A stretch of 64,000 nucleotides of DNA from JANWVO01 sp037446555. Its GTDB lineage: Bacteria; Acidobacteriota; Terriglobia; Bryobacterales; Bryobacteraceae. A program made the translations under genes and the position numbers. Below, piece by piece: positions 9,246-17,749 of the stretch (positions are counted from its first letter, which is position 1; every line of letters begins with the position of its first letter). The notes below the pieces were generated by a model, which did not search any database, was not told where the DNA came from, and was given only the letters and a program-made list of their open reading frames with translations. The stretch spans positions 186,001 to 250,000 of the forward strand of contig JBBIIK010000002.1 in NCBI GenBank assembly GCA_037446555.1, read 5' to 3'.

Positions 9246-11909
9246 TCAGAGCCGGCGCCGGAGCTTGAGGGAGAAGCCGCGCCCAAGGGCGTCGATGCCC
9301 CATCCGATGCCGCGGTAGTTGCGGTCGCCGAGATTGTAGAGGTCGATCAGCAGGTCCGTGCGCGAATCGAGAGGAGCGCCGGCGCGGAAGCCGAAAACGG
9401 CGTAACCGGCAATGGCCGTGAACATCGGGGCGGTGCTTTCTCTGCCGAGAACGCGCTGTTGGACCTGCGCAAGCGTCTCGCGGGTGGCGAGCAGCATGAC
9501 GCCATCGGTGAGACCGCGGACGCGCGCTCCGCGCGTGAAGAAACTGGCGATGTTGGAGCGGGAGCGCTCCGCTCCGATGCGGCGGTCGGAGAGAGCGAGC
9601 GAAGACAGGCGCGACTGGCGCATGGCGGCGTCCGTATAGGCTTCGACGTAGAGGCGGAGCCGCGCTGGAGCATAGCGCAGGGAGAGCCTGCCCTGCGGAG
9701 CGGGGATGCCGGGCTCTATGTCGGGCGGAGCGCCGGTGAGCGAATCTGCGGCGTGAGTCCACGACCATGTCTGGCGCAGGTTCCAGGAGTCGTGAATGCG
9801 CCAGTCGAGCGACTGCTCGACGCCGCGCAGCCGCGCGCCGCCAAGGTTGGCGCGGACGAGCACAGGGTTGGTCGCGGCGGGCACGTAGACGGCGCCGGTG
9901 GGCAGTTGCGCGGAGATGATCTGATCACCGAGAGGCAATCCCACGGCGCCGGGCGGGAGGATCAGCGTCTGGGAGACGATGGTGTTCGAGAGGCGGGACC
10001 AGAAGGCGTCGAGTCCGAGGCGGAGGCGGGAGGAGCGGAACGTGAAGCCGTAGTCGATGCTGGCGCTGGATTCGGGGCGGAGCTGTTCCACAGGGCGTCC
10101 GGTGTAGACCGCCGACGCGGAGGCATCCGAGCCGATGAAGCCGCCGAGATGGGCGATGGCGCTGTAGGAGGCTTCGTAGTTGCCATTCCCCTGCAAGCCG
10201 AGGGTGCCGAGATCGGTGATGGCGGGGGCGCGGAAGGCGCGCGCGTAGTTGAAGTGAAGCCAGAAGGGATCGGCCAGACGGAAAGTGGCGCCAGCGCGCC
10301 CGGAGAGGGCGTTGGCAGCGAGGGAATCGTCGGGCCAGAGGGGGCTGCCGGCGACGACGGGAGCGGAGGAGGCCCGCGAGACGTAGGACGCGCCGCCGAA
10401 GCGGAGGGCGCCCGTGAGACGCAGCCGCGGGAGGTTCTCGGGCTCCCATGCGTCCTGCACGAAGATGCCGTAGTTGAGGTAGCGCGCGCCGGACGGGATG
10501 CGGGGGCGGGAGAGGGTCACGGCGCCGGTGACAGGGCTCCAGGTGAAGGCGGGGGCGCGGCTGATTTCGCGGTAGCCTTCGCCGCCGATGTGGATCGAAT
10601 GGGCGCCGAGGCGGCGCTCCGCGGAAAGCTGCAAGCCCCACACGGACATGCGCTCATACTGGTGCGTGATGGAAGCGGCGGGGTTGCCGTTGCCGCCCTG
10701 ATTGACGCGCTCTTCACGCTGGGCGTTGTAGCTGAGCGAGGCCGAGGCGCGGTCGAACGGGCGGGCCGAGAGCGAGTGAAGGCGGACGTAGGCGAAGTCC
10801 GCCATGAGATTGCGCAGGTCGGCGATCAGGTTGCCGTCGCCGCCGATGAGCTGGTCGAAGCGCTTGGCGCCGTCCTGCTGCCCGCGGTCGAAGTGGGCGG
10901 CGAGGCGGAGCTTTTCGGTGATCGCAAATTGCGCATGAAGGCTGCCGCCATATTGCGTGAAGGCGGTGTCGGGGAGGCGCGAGAAGAGGATGGTGGAAGG
11001 GAGCCCAAGGAAGCGCGTGATGGCGCTGTGGGAGTCGAGACCCTGGCCGGCGCGGGCGGTGTTGACGCGGCGGGCGGCGAGGTAGGCGGCGATGGAGAAG
11101 CGGCTGGATGAGAGCGCGGGATGGAGCTGCGATCCGAAGCCCTGAGTGGCCGAGTCGTAGAAAGCTGCGCTGGAGGCGGAGAACGCCGGTGCCGGCGACA
11201 GGGGAGCGCCGCGGCTGATGATATGGACTGCGCCGCCGACGGAATCCGACCCGTACTGCGCGCTGTTGGGGCCGCGGAGGATCTCGAGCGTCTGGATGGT
11301 TTCCGGCTCGAGCAGGTTGAAAAACGTGCTGACGCCGCCGCGCTGCGCGGAGGTGGTGAGGCGGATGCCGTCGCGGTAAACGCTGACGTTCTTGCCCGTC
11401 AGTCCGCGGACGAACATGGAGCCCATGGCGGGGGCGGTGCGCTGCTCGGAGACGCCCGGCTCACCGGTGGCTGCTTCCGCGAGGATCCGTGTGGCCTGAA
11501 TTTCCAGCAGCGAGCGGTCCAGCAGCGTGGCGCGCTGCGGCGTGCGGTGCGGTTCGAGGGGCTCTCCGGATTCGGCCGTGACGGTGATCTGGTCCTGACG
11601 CGGGCGGAGGGACAGGGTGATGTCGAGGCGGGTTTCGCGGTCCGCACGCAGGGCGACCGAGCCGGTCCATGGGGCGAAGCCCGGTTTGGAGACTTCGAGC
11701 AGGAAGGAGCCGGAGGGCGCGGAGGCGATTCGGAATCCTCCGTCTGAGCCTGTGCGCTCGACAGCGATGTCCGCCAGAGACGCACGCAAGCGGACGGTGG
11801 CGTCCTCGACGGGACGCCCGGACGGATCAGAAACAACTCCGAAAAGAATCGATAAACAGAGCGGAAGCAGACCCACAGCAGCCTTCCAATCCGAAACTCT
11901 TTTGACCAT
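9246..11909 (-). CDS. TonB-dependent outer-membrane receptor with N-terminal beta-sandwich
   Basis: Seen: 887 residues with a signal sequence. A carboxypeptidase-regulatory-like domain lies at about 22-100 (GVVSDPSGRPVEDATVRLR...). A plug domain follows, containing RGLTGKNVSVYRDGIRL and LRGPNSAQYGSDSVGGAVH, and then a long beta-barrel. The plug is closest in feel to haem, colicin I or siderophore-type receptors. The ligand cannot be assigned. No ExbBD/TonB genes or periplasmic binding protein are adjacent. The ATG at 11909 is preceded by a 388-base non-coding stretch shared with the divergent TolC-like gene. Confidence 0.88.
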   Translation of the reverse strand: MVKRVSDWKAAVGLLPLCLSILFGVVSDPSGRPVEDATVRLRASLADIAVERTGSDGGFRIASAPSGSFLLEVSKPGFAPWTGSVALRADRETRLDITLSLRPRQDQITVTAESGEPLEPHRTPQRATLLDRSLLEIQATRILAEAATGEPGVSEQRTAPAMGSMFVRGLTGKNVSVYRDGIRLTTSAQRGGVSTFFNLLEPETIQTLEILRGPNSAQYGSDSVGGAVHIISRGAPLSPAPAFSASSAAFYDSATQGFGSQLHPALSSSRFSIAAYLAARRVNTARAGQGLDSHSAITRFLGLPSTILFSRLPDTAFTQYGGSLHAQFAITEKLRLAAHFDRGQQDGAKRFDQLIGGDGNLIADLRNLMADFAYVRLHSLSARPFDRASASLSYNAQREERVNQGGNGNPAASITHQYERMSVWGLQLSAERRLGAHSIHIGGEGYREISRAPAFTWSPVTGAVTLSRPRIPSGARYLNYGIFVQDAWEPENLPRLRLTGALRFGGASYVSRASSAPVVAGSPLWPDDSLAANALSGRAGATFRLADPFWLHFNYARAFRAPAITDLGTLGLQGNGNYEASYSAIAHLGGFIGSDASASAVYTGRPVEQLRPESSASIDYGFTFRSSRLRLGLDAFWSRLSNTIVSQTLILPPGAVGLPLGDQIISAQLPTGAVYVPAATNPVLVRANLGGARLRGVEQSLDWRIHDSWNLRQTWSWTHAADSLTGAPPDIEPGIPAPQGRLSLRYAPARLRLYVEAYTDAAMRQSRLSSLALSDRRIGAERSRSNIASFFTRGARVRGLTDGVMLLATRETLAQVQQRVLGRESTAPMFTAIAGYAVFGFRAGAPLDSRTDLLIDLYNLGDRNYRGIGWGIDALGRGFSLKLRRRL

Positions 11910-12297
11910 GATAACGGCCCAGCCGGATGAGGCTGCAGGTGGGCCGGGCAGAAGAGCCAGAGAAGCGCCAGATGAATTTTCGAGACTTCCGGCACACCAT
12001 CCAGCACGTTGCCCGCAGGGATGCAGTCCCGGCGTACAACCGGAGCTTGCAATTGTCCGGGCGAATCACGTTCTGAAGGCCCGGCGCGCAGGATTCCCGG
12101 AGCAAAATCGGGGAGCCGTGGCGGTGCCCCGTTCTGTCTGACGGCGAACGGCGGGCGGAAGTCCGGCGGCGTCCGCGCCGACTGACCGAGAATGAAAAAG
12201 GTGCCCTGCGCGGGCCGGCAAGGCTTCCATCCGGGGCCGTTCCAGGCGCATCCGAAACAGGGAACACTTCAACGTTGTCCGCGTATTAAGGAACAGC
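11910..12297. other. 388-base intergenic region between divergent TonB receptor and TolC-like genes
   Basis: No convincing gene on either strand. Next to the receptor start is an imperfect inverted repeat beginning GGCCCAGCC and ending GGTGGGCC (about 11916-11944), which could fold in the receptor mRNA leader. Scattered GGTGCC and AGGGAA elements on the + strand recall a cobalamin element, but the conserved B12 box was not found. Promoters for both genes presumably lie here. None is clear enough to place. Confidence 0.4.
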
Positions 12298-14205
12298 ATG
12301 CAGAAAGGATCGTCTGCGTCGAGGGCGGCGGTGGCCGCCGTGACAGTTGTTGCGCTTCTTCATGGTCTTGCCCCGGCGGCGCGCGGGCAAACGGCGGCGA
12401 AACTCGAGCCGCCGAAGGGCGGATGGGGCGTGCTGACGCGCCCGTATCAGGCGCGCACCGCACCGCCGGTGCAGCTGGTGAACTCGGCGAGGCTCGAGTC
12501 GTTGATCCGCGCCGGCAACTTGTATCTGTCGGCACAGGACGTGATCGCGCTGGCGATCGAGAATAATCTCGATGTGGAAGTGCAGCGCTACGGGCCGCTG
12601 CTGGCGCAGGAGGTGCTAAAGCGCGCCGAGGCGGGCGGCGTCTTGCGCAGCGTGGGCGCGCCGGTTGCGCCCGGGCCGCGGAGCGTAAGCCTGCAGGGGG
12701 TCACTGCCACGGCCGGAGCTGTGGCAGCGGCGGGAGCGGGAGTCGGCTCCGGCGGCGGAATTCTGACCCAGCTCGGTCCGCCGATCCCGTCTCTCGATCC
12801 CAACGTCACGGCAGTGGCGTTCTTTTCCCACCAGACCACACCGCAGAGCAACACGGTGCTCACCGGCACCACATCGCTTGTGCAGGACGCGCGCGTCTAC
12901 CAGTTGCAGTACTCGCAAAACTGGGCCACGGGAACCAGCGCGCAGCTCGGCTACTCGAGCCAGCGGCTGAAGGTGAACAGCCAGTTTTTCAGCCTCAATC
13001 CGTTCACGCAAGCAAGCCTGGACCTGCAGATTACCCAGAACCTGCTGCAGGGCTTCGGGCGCAGCGTGAATATGCGCAACATATTGGTTCAGCGGAACAA
13101 CCTCAAAGTGAGCGACCTGCAGTTCAGGCTGCAATTGATCGAAACGGTTTCGGCGGCTCTGAACCTGTACTGGGACCTGGTGAGCTTCCACTACGAGGTG
13201 CGGGCGCGGCAACAGGCGGTGGAGACGGCGCAGAAGCTGTTGAGCGACAACAAGCGCATGGTGGAGCTGGGAACGCTTGCGGAGATCGAGGTAACGCGCG
13301 CGGAATCGCAGCTCTATGCGGCGCGGCAGGATCTGGTGGTGGCGCAGACGAACCTGATGCAGCAGGAGGTGATCCTGAAAAACGCGCTGAGCCGCACGGG
13401 CGTGGCTTCGCCGGAGCTGGCTGCGGTGCGGATCGTGCCGCTCGACACGATGGTGAAGCCGGCCGACGAGCCGCTGCCGGATCTGGAGAAGCTGGTGTCG
13501 GAGGCGCTGGAGAAGCGTGCGGAAATCCAGCAGAGCCGCCTGAACCTGGAGAGCAACCGGATGAACCTGGCGGGCATCAAGAGCTCGCTGCGCCCGTCGT
13601 TGCAGGCGTTCGCGCAGCTAACCAACAATGCGCTCACCGGCGACCTGACCACGCTGGGCGCCATGGCGGGAGTGCCGGAGATCTTCGTCGGCGGGTATGG
13701 CAACCTCTGGAAACAGATCTTGCGGCGCAATTTCCCGAACTATTCGGCCGGCTTTTCGCTCAACATTCCGCTGCGCAACCGCGCCGCGCAGTCCGACTAT
13801 GCGGCGAGCCTGTTGGAGATCCGGCAGAACGAGCTGCTGTTGCAGAAAAACGTGAACCAGATCCGCGTGGACGTCCAGAACGCGGTGATCGGACTCGAGC
13901 AGGCGCGCGCCCGGTATGAAGCGGCGGTGAAAGCGCGCGAGCTGGCCGAAGCGACGCTGCGGGCGGACCAGAAGAAGTACGAGTTGGGCGCCACCACAGC
14001 GTTCCAGATTGTGCAGGATCAGCGCGACCTGGCGGCGGCGCAGAGCGCCGAGGTGCAGGCGATGGCGAACTACAGCCACGCGAAGATCGCACTGGACCAG
14101 GCGCTTGGGCGCACGCTGGAGGCGCACCGGATCTCGGTGGAGGAAGCGCTGCGCGGAGAGATGACCGGGATCCAGTCGAAGGCTCCGGAGGAGGTGCGGC
14201 GATGA
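12298..14205 (+). CDS. TolC-like outer-membrane efflux protein, first of a tandem pair
   Basis: Seen: 635 residues with a signal peptide to about residue 30. Two long alpha-helical repeats follow, typical of the outer-membrane efflux (TolC) family: LNLYWDLVSFHYEVRARQQA in the first half, and QNAVIGLEQARARYEAAVKA plus KKYELGATTAFQIVQDQRDL in the second. An insertion of about 100 residues after the first conserved segment makes it longer than the usual roughly 450. Such proteins form trimeric exit ducts for tripartite exporters. No membrane-fusion protein or inner-membrane pump is adjacent. Its stop overlaps the start of a paralogue by 4 bases. Confidence 0.85.
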   Translation: MQKGSSASRAAVAAVTVVALLHGLAPAARGQTAAKLEPPKGGWGVLTRPYQARTAPPVQLVNSARLESLIRAGNLYLSAQDVIALAIENNLDVEVQRYGPLLAQEVLKRAEAGGVLRSVGAPVAPGPRSVSLQGVTATAGAVAAAGAGVGSGGGILTQLGPPIPSLDPNVTAVAFFSHQTTPQSNTVLTGTTSLVQDARVYQLQYSQNWATGTSAQLGYSSQRLKVNSQFFSLNPFTQASLDLQITQNLLQGFGRSVNMRNILVQRNNLKVSDLQFRLQLIETVSAALNLYWDLVSFHYEVRARQQAVETAQKLLSDNKRMVELGTLAEIEVTRAESQLYAARQDLVVAQTNLMQQEVILKNALSRTGVASPELAAVRIVPLDTMVKPADEPLPDLEKLVSEALEKRAEIQQSRLNLESNRMNLAGIKSSLRPSLQAFAQLTNNALTGDLTTLGAMAGVPEIFVGGYGNLWKQILRRNFPNYSAGFSLNIPLRNRAAQSDYAASLLEIRQNELLLQKNVNQIRVDVQNAVIGLEQARARYEAAVKARELAEATLRADQKKYELGATTAFQIVQDQRDLAAAQSAEVQAMANYSHAKIALDQALGRTLEAHRISVEEALRGEMTGIQSKAPEEVRR

Positions 14206-16127
14206 CGCGGCTCCGGCAGTCAGCGGCAGCGGGACTGGCATGGCTCATGGCCCTGCCCGCCGCGCCGGCGCAGGTGAGAGCGGGCATTGAACCAGTGAAG
14301 CCGCAGACCAGCGTCTTGCTGCGTCCCTATCAGGCGCAGACAGTACCGCCGGCAAGGCTGGCGAATTCGCCGCGGCTCGGAGGATTGATCCGCGCCGGAC
14401 ACCTCTATCTGACCGTGCAGGACGCCATCGCTCTGGCGCTCGAGAACAACATCGACGTGGAGATCGCGCGCTATGCGCCGGTGCTGGCTCGCGTGCGGTT
14501 GACTCGCGCCGAAGCCGGTGGCGCGCTGCCCGGCGTGCCGAGCGCGGCGGCGCAGGCGGGCAACGTCGCCAGCGGGCAGGGCGTGCTCGGCACGCAGAGC
14601 GCGGCGGGCGTGGCAGGCGGCGGCACGGAGCGGGTAAGCCGCGGAGCAGGCAACGCGCAGATCACGCAGCTCGGACCTGTTACCCAGAACCTCGATCCCA
14701 TCGTGCAGTCCACCACCACCTACGCCCACCGCAGCATTCCGCAGCCCAACGCCGTACAGAGCCTGACGCCGGTGCTGGTGCAGGACCTTGTGAACACGTC
14801 CTACTCGATCCAGCAGGGGCTTCTGAGCGGCGGCAACTTCACCCTCAGCCTGCGCGGCAACTGGCTGGAGGAGAATGCGCCTTCGAACCTGCTAAATCCG
14901 TCGTGGGCGACAACATTGTCCCTGAGCGTGCAGCACAACCTGCTCCAGGGCTTCGGGCGCGCCGTGAACGCGCGAACGATCACGGTTTCGCGCATCAGCC
15001 TGCGGACGTCGGACGAGCAGTTCCGCCACCAGGTGATGAACACGGTGGACGCAGCGCTCAACGCCTATTACTCGCTACTGGCATCGGGCGAGGAGGTGAA
15101 GGCGCGGCGCAGCGCACTGGAGACGGCGCAGCGGTTCCTGAAGGAGAGCCGGCGGCGCTACGAGCTGGGCGCGCTGGCGGGTGTGGACGTGCTGCCGGCG
15201 GAGTCACAGGAAGCAGCGGCGCGGCGCGACCTCATTGTCGCCGAGACAACCCACGGGCAGAACGAGCTCCGGCTGAAGAACCTCATCAGCCGCAACGGCG
15301 TCGCGGATCCTGAGCTGCGGGCGGCGAAGATCGTGTTGCTGAATACGCTGTCGGCGCCCGGCGGCGAGAGGCTGCCAGAACTCAGGGGGCTGATCGAACA
15401 GGCTCTGGCGCGGCGCCCGGACGTGCTGGTGCGCAAGGCTGGAGTCGAGTCCGCCGAAGTGAACGCGTTGGGAACACGCAGCGCCCTTCTGCCGCGCCTG
15501 GTGGGGTTCGGAACAACCACACAACAAGGACTCGCGGGCACGGGGCGCACCGTGACGCAGGTGACGCCGGGGCAGCCCCCGCGGGTGCAACAACCCGACC
15601 CGTATTTTGTAGGCGGTTTCGGGACCGCGCTCGGACAGAGCTTCCGCAGGAACTTCCCGGCGATCAACGGCGGCGCGTTTTTCCAGGCGCCGCTGCGGAA
15701 CCGGCAGGGATCGGCGGATCAGGCGATCGACGAGCTGCAGCTCAGGCAGTCGCAGTTGCAGCTGGCGCAGTTCCTGTTGCAGGTGCAAGTCGACCTGACT
15801 AACGCGCTGGCAGCCGCCGAGCAGGCGCGGACGCGGTGGGAGGCGGCGGCGAAGAACCTGGATCTGGCGCGGGCGCTGCTCGCGGCGGAGGAGAAGAAGT
15901 TCGCCACGGGCGTGGCGACCCCGTTCGAAGTGGTGCAGCAGCAGCGGCAGTTGGCGCAGGCGGAAGCCGCGGAAGCCGCTGCCCGCGCCTCGTGGCATTC
16001 GGCACGGCTGGCGCTGGAGCGGGCGGCCGGCACGACGCTGGAGACCTACGGCGTGTCGCTGGACGAGGCCAGGAGCGGCGAGGTGGCGCGCCAGTCGGCC
16101 GCGCCGCCGGCGGCAGAAAACAAGTAG
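14202..16127 (+). CDS. TolC-like outer-membrane efflux protein, second of a tandem pair
   Basis: Seen: 641 residues, a paralogue of the preceding gene. Both share an N-terminal signature absent from TolC itself (RPYQAQTVPP here, RPYQARTAPP there; then IRAGxLYLxxQDxIALAxEN). Both also have LLQGFGRxVNxR before the first helical hairpin. The second hairpin contains KKFATGVATPFEVVQQQRQL. The ATGA overlap at 14202 implies coupled translation. Two different ducts in one operon may form mixed trimers or serve different partners. This is an inference. Downstream lies the strong terminator at 16268-16307. Confidence 0.85.
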   Translation: MTRLRQSAAAGLAWLMALPAAPAQVRAGIEPVKPQTSVLLRPYQAQTVPPARLANSPRLGGLIRAGHLYLTVQDAIALALENNIDVEIARYAPVLARVRLTRAEAGGALPGVPSAAAQAGNVASGQGVLGTQSAAGVAGGGTERVSRGAGNAQITQLGPVTQNLDPIVQSTTTYAHRSIPQPNAVQSLTPVLVQDLVNTSYSIQQGLLSGGNFTLSLRGNWLEENAPSNLLNPSWATTLSLSVQHNLLQGFGRAVNARTITVSRISLRTSDEQFRHQVMNTVDAALNAYYSLLASGEEVKARRSALETAQRFLKESRRRYELGALAGVDVLPAESQEAAARRDLIVAETTHGQNELRLKNLISRNGVADPELRAAKIVLLNTLSAPGGERLPELRGLIEQALARRPDVLVRKAGVESAEVNALGTRSALLPRLVGFGTTTQQGLAGTGRTVTQVTPGQPPRVQQPDPYFVGGFGTALGQSFRRNFPAINGGAFFQAPLRNRQGSADQAIDELQLRQSQLQLAQFLLQVQVDLTNALAAAEQARTRWEAAAKNLDLARALLAAEEKKFATGVATPFEVVQQQRQLAQAEAAEAAARASWHSARLALERAAGTTLETYGVSLDEARSGEVARQSAAPPAAENK

Positions 16128-16163
16128 AAGCCGGATTGGTTGAAACATTTTTTCTTGGTTTTG

Positions 16164-16192
16164 TTGCAATCTGCCGGCATCCGCGTTATTCT
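16164..16192 (+). promoter_or_regulatory. Sigma-70-like promoter between the TolC-like genes and a strong terminator
   Basis: Seen: TTGCAA at 16164-16169, exactly 17 bases, then TATTCT at 16187-16192, preceded by an A/T-rich run. It lies about 40 bases after the stop of the second TolC-like gene. The first strong downstream element is a terminator only about 76 bases past -10, not a coding start. Confidence 0.5.
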
Positions 16193-16198
16193 GGAGCC

Positions 16199-16307
16199 AG
16201 CCAGGAGACCGGGACGGATTCATCCACTCTCCTCGCCTGAGGCCCACTCCGCCTCGTCTTCTTCCTGCTGGCCGGCCGACTCTTGGAAACGGCCGGCCAG
16301 TTTTTTT
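16199..16307 (+). ncRNA. Candidate small RNA of about 109 nt
   Basis: The predicted transcript would start near 16199, seven bases after the -10 of the upstream promoter, and end in the T-run of the intrinsic terminator. Between them is a C/T-rich stretch with no plausible reading frame or ribosome site. The transcript is free-standing, with its own promoter and terminator, and the next gene starts more than 220 bases later. It could also be an accidental promoter upstream of the operon's terminator. No known RNA family was recognised. Confidence 0.45.
16268..16307 (+). terminator. Strong intrinsic terminator
   Basis: Seen: a perfect 10-bp stem, CTGGCCGGCC at 16268-16277 and GGCCGGCCAG at 16291-16300, with a 13-base loop. 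It is followed directly by seven T at 16301-16307. This is the clearest intrinsic terminator in the window. It closes the TolC-like operon and the candidate small RNA. Confidence 0.88.
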
Positions 16308-16534
16308 CGTCTGGCCTCTCGCTCGTCACCCGGCTGTGGGCCGGTGAGGCCTCTCCTCCGGCGCCATTTCCACAAGAACCAGCACTGAGAACTGACAACG
16401 GCGGCAGTCTCCCGTCTTGATCCAAAATCCAGCCGGATTCCGGTTTTCTATGCAAGGGAGCGCCGGGTGCGGAACAGCTGCCTGCGAAAGCGGCCGGCCC
16501 GTGCCTCCGGAATTCGGGGCAAGGAGGGATGACG

Positions 16535-17605
16535 ATGGCAAGAGTGCTGTCATTGGGGTTGTTGGGGTTGGCGCTTCTGCGCGCGCAAACGTTTCCGCCA
16601 GAGTTCAAGACGGACGATACGGCAGTCGTTTCCAAGCTCCGCTCCTTGCTGGAAGCGAGAGCGGGGCTCGAAACTGCCAGCGACGGGCTGGAGGGGCTCG
16701 TGTCCGTCCCGGCAAACCGCGTTTACAGGCAGCTGGACGCCCAGGCAAGAGCGGCAGCCCTGCAAACAGCGTTGCCCCTGGTGAAACAGATCGTGATGTC
16801 GGACGCAGTCCTGGGACCGCACGACCGGAAGATTGCGCTGAAATACGGCGCCTTCAATCACGGACTCCGCCTGCCCCCGCCCGGGTCCGATCCCAAGAAG
16901 CGGCTGGACGAGATGCAGCGGCAAATCAACGCCAATCCTGCCGTCCTGGGCAACAAGAAGTTCATGCAGGAGTACCTAGATCTGCAGCAGAAGGCCGGCG
17001 CCGAGGGGCTGGAACAGTCGCTGGACCAACTGCTACCTCTCTTTAACAGGCCGTTGGATGAGGCGAAGGACGACATACGGAGGCATCGCGACATCCTGGC
17101 CAATGTCTCTCCCTCGTCCAGGCAGTGCTTTGACGCGGCAGCCGCGCTGGAGACGGCCAACCCGGAGCGCTTCCGCCTCCAGGCCTTTCGATGCGCGGCT
17201 AACGGCTACCTGGAATCGTACGGCAAAACGCTGTCCGAAGCCGAAGCAGACAAGGTGCGCAAAGAGCGGGCGCAGCGGCTCTACGACCGCCGCTGCGCCA
17301 AGGCGCAGGTTTTTGCTCGGCTCGAGGAGTTCGTCCAGACCGCCAGGACGGTGGACTTCGATGCGCAGACGGCAACACGGGGAGGCGTGCAGGTCTTCGT
17401 CGATCCGAAGTACGAGAAGCGCGGCAATCTCTGGAAGCTGATCTACCGCAACGGCAAGGAGCCGACGGCGGTGGCTGTTCAGTTCGCCCAGGCTTGGTTG
17501 AACGAGCTGCAACCGCCAGCGCCCGCGCCGGCGCCCGCTTCTGCGGCTGCGAAGCCCGCTTTCGCGGCGAAAGCCGCGCCGGCGAAAGCCGCGGCCAAGA
17601 AATAG
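16535..17605 (+). CDS. Exported alpha-helical protein of unknown function
   Basis: Seen: 356 residues from the ATG at 16535. That codon is preferred over the ATG at 16529 because AGGAGG at 16522-16527 is 7 bases away. A signal peptide (MARVLSLGLLGLALLRAQ) is followed by a helix-rich, charged body and an alanine/proline/lysine-rich tail of low complexity (about 320-356). No catalytic motif was seen and no family is recognised. It stands alone: the terminator lies upstream and a convergent gene downstream. Confidence 0.65.
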   Translation: MARVLSLGLLGLALLRAQTFPPEFKTDDTAVVSKLRSLLEARAGLETASDGLEGLVSVPANRVYRQLDAQARAAALQTALPLVKQIVMSDAVLGPHDRKIALKYGAFNHGLRLPPPGSDPKKRLDEMQRQINANPAVLGNKKFMQEYLDLQQKAGAEGLEQSLDQLLPLFNRPLDEAKDDIRRHRDILANVSPSSRQCFDAAAALETANPERFRLQAFRCAANGYLESYGKTLSEAEADKVRKERAQRLYDRRCAKAQVFARLEEFVQTARTVDFDAQTATRGGVQVFVDPKYEKRGNLWKLIYRNGKEPTAVAVQFAQAWLNELQPPAPAPAPASAAAKPAFAAKAAPAKAAAKK

Positions 17606-17749
17606 GCCTGCAAATCAGCTCAGGGCGCGGAGCGGCAAGCACCCCAGCCGTGAGCCGGCTAGTTGCCCCGGAACGGGTTCTTTCGAGCGGGGCACGACTG
17701 TCGCAAGGAGTGCAAGTCTGAACGCCGGAGCGGCGCTCCCGCGCCCCGG

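Noticed and set aside
12190..12297. GGTGCC and AGGGAA elements on the + strand before the TolC-like gene, recalling a cobalamin riboswitch
   Set aside because: The B12 box and the GGTG-x2-A-x-TCC block are absent; the match is too loose to support an RNA family.
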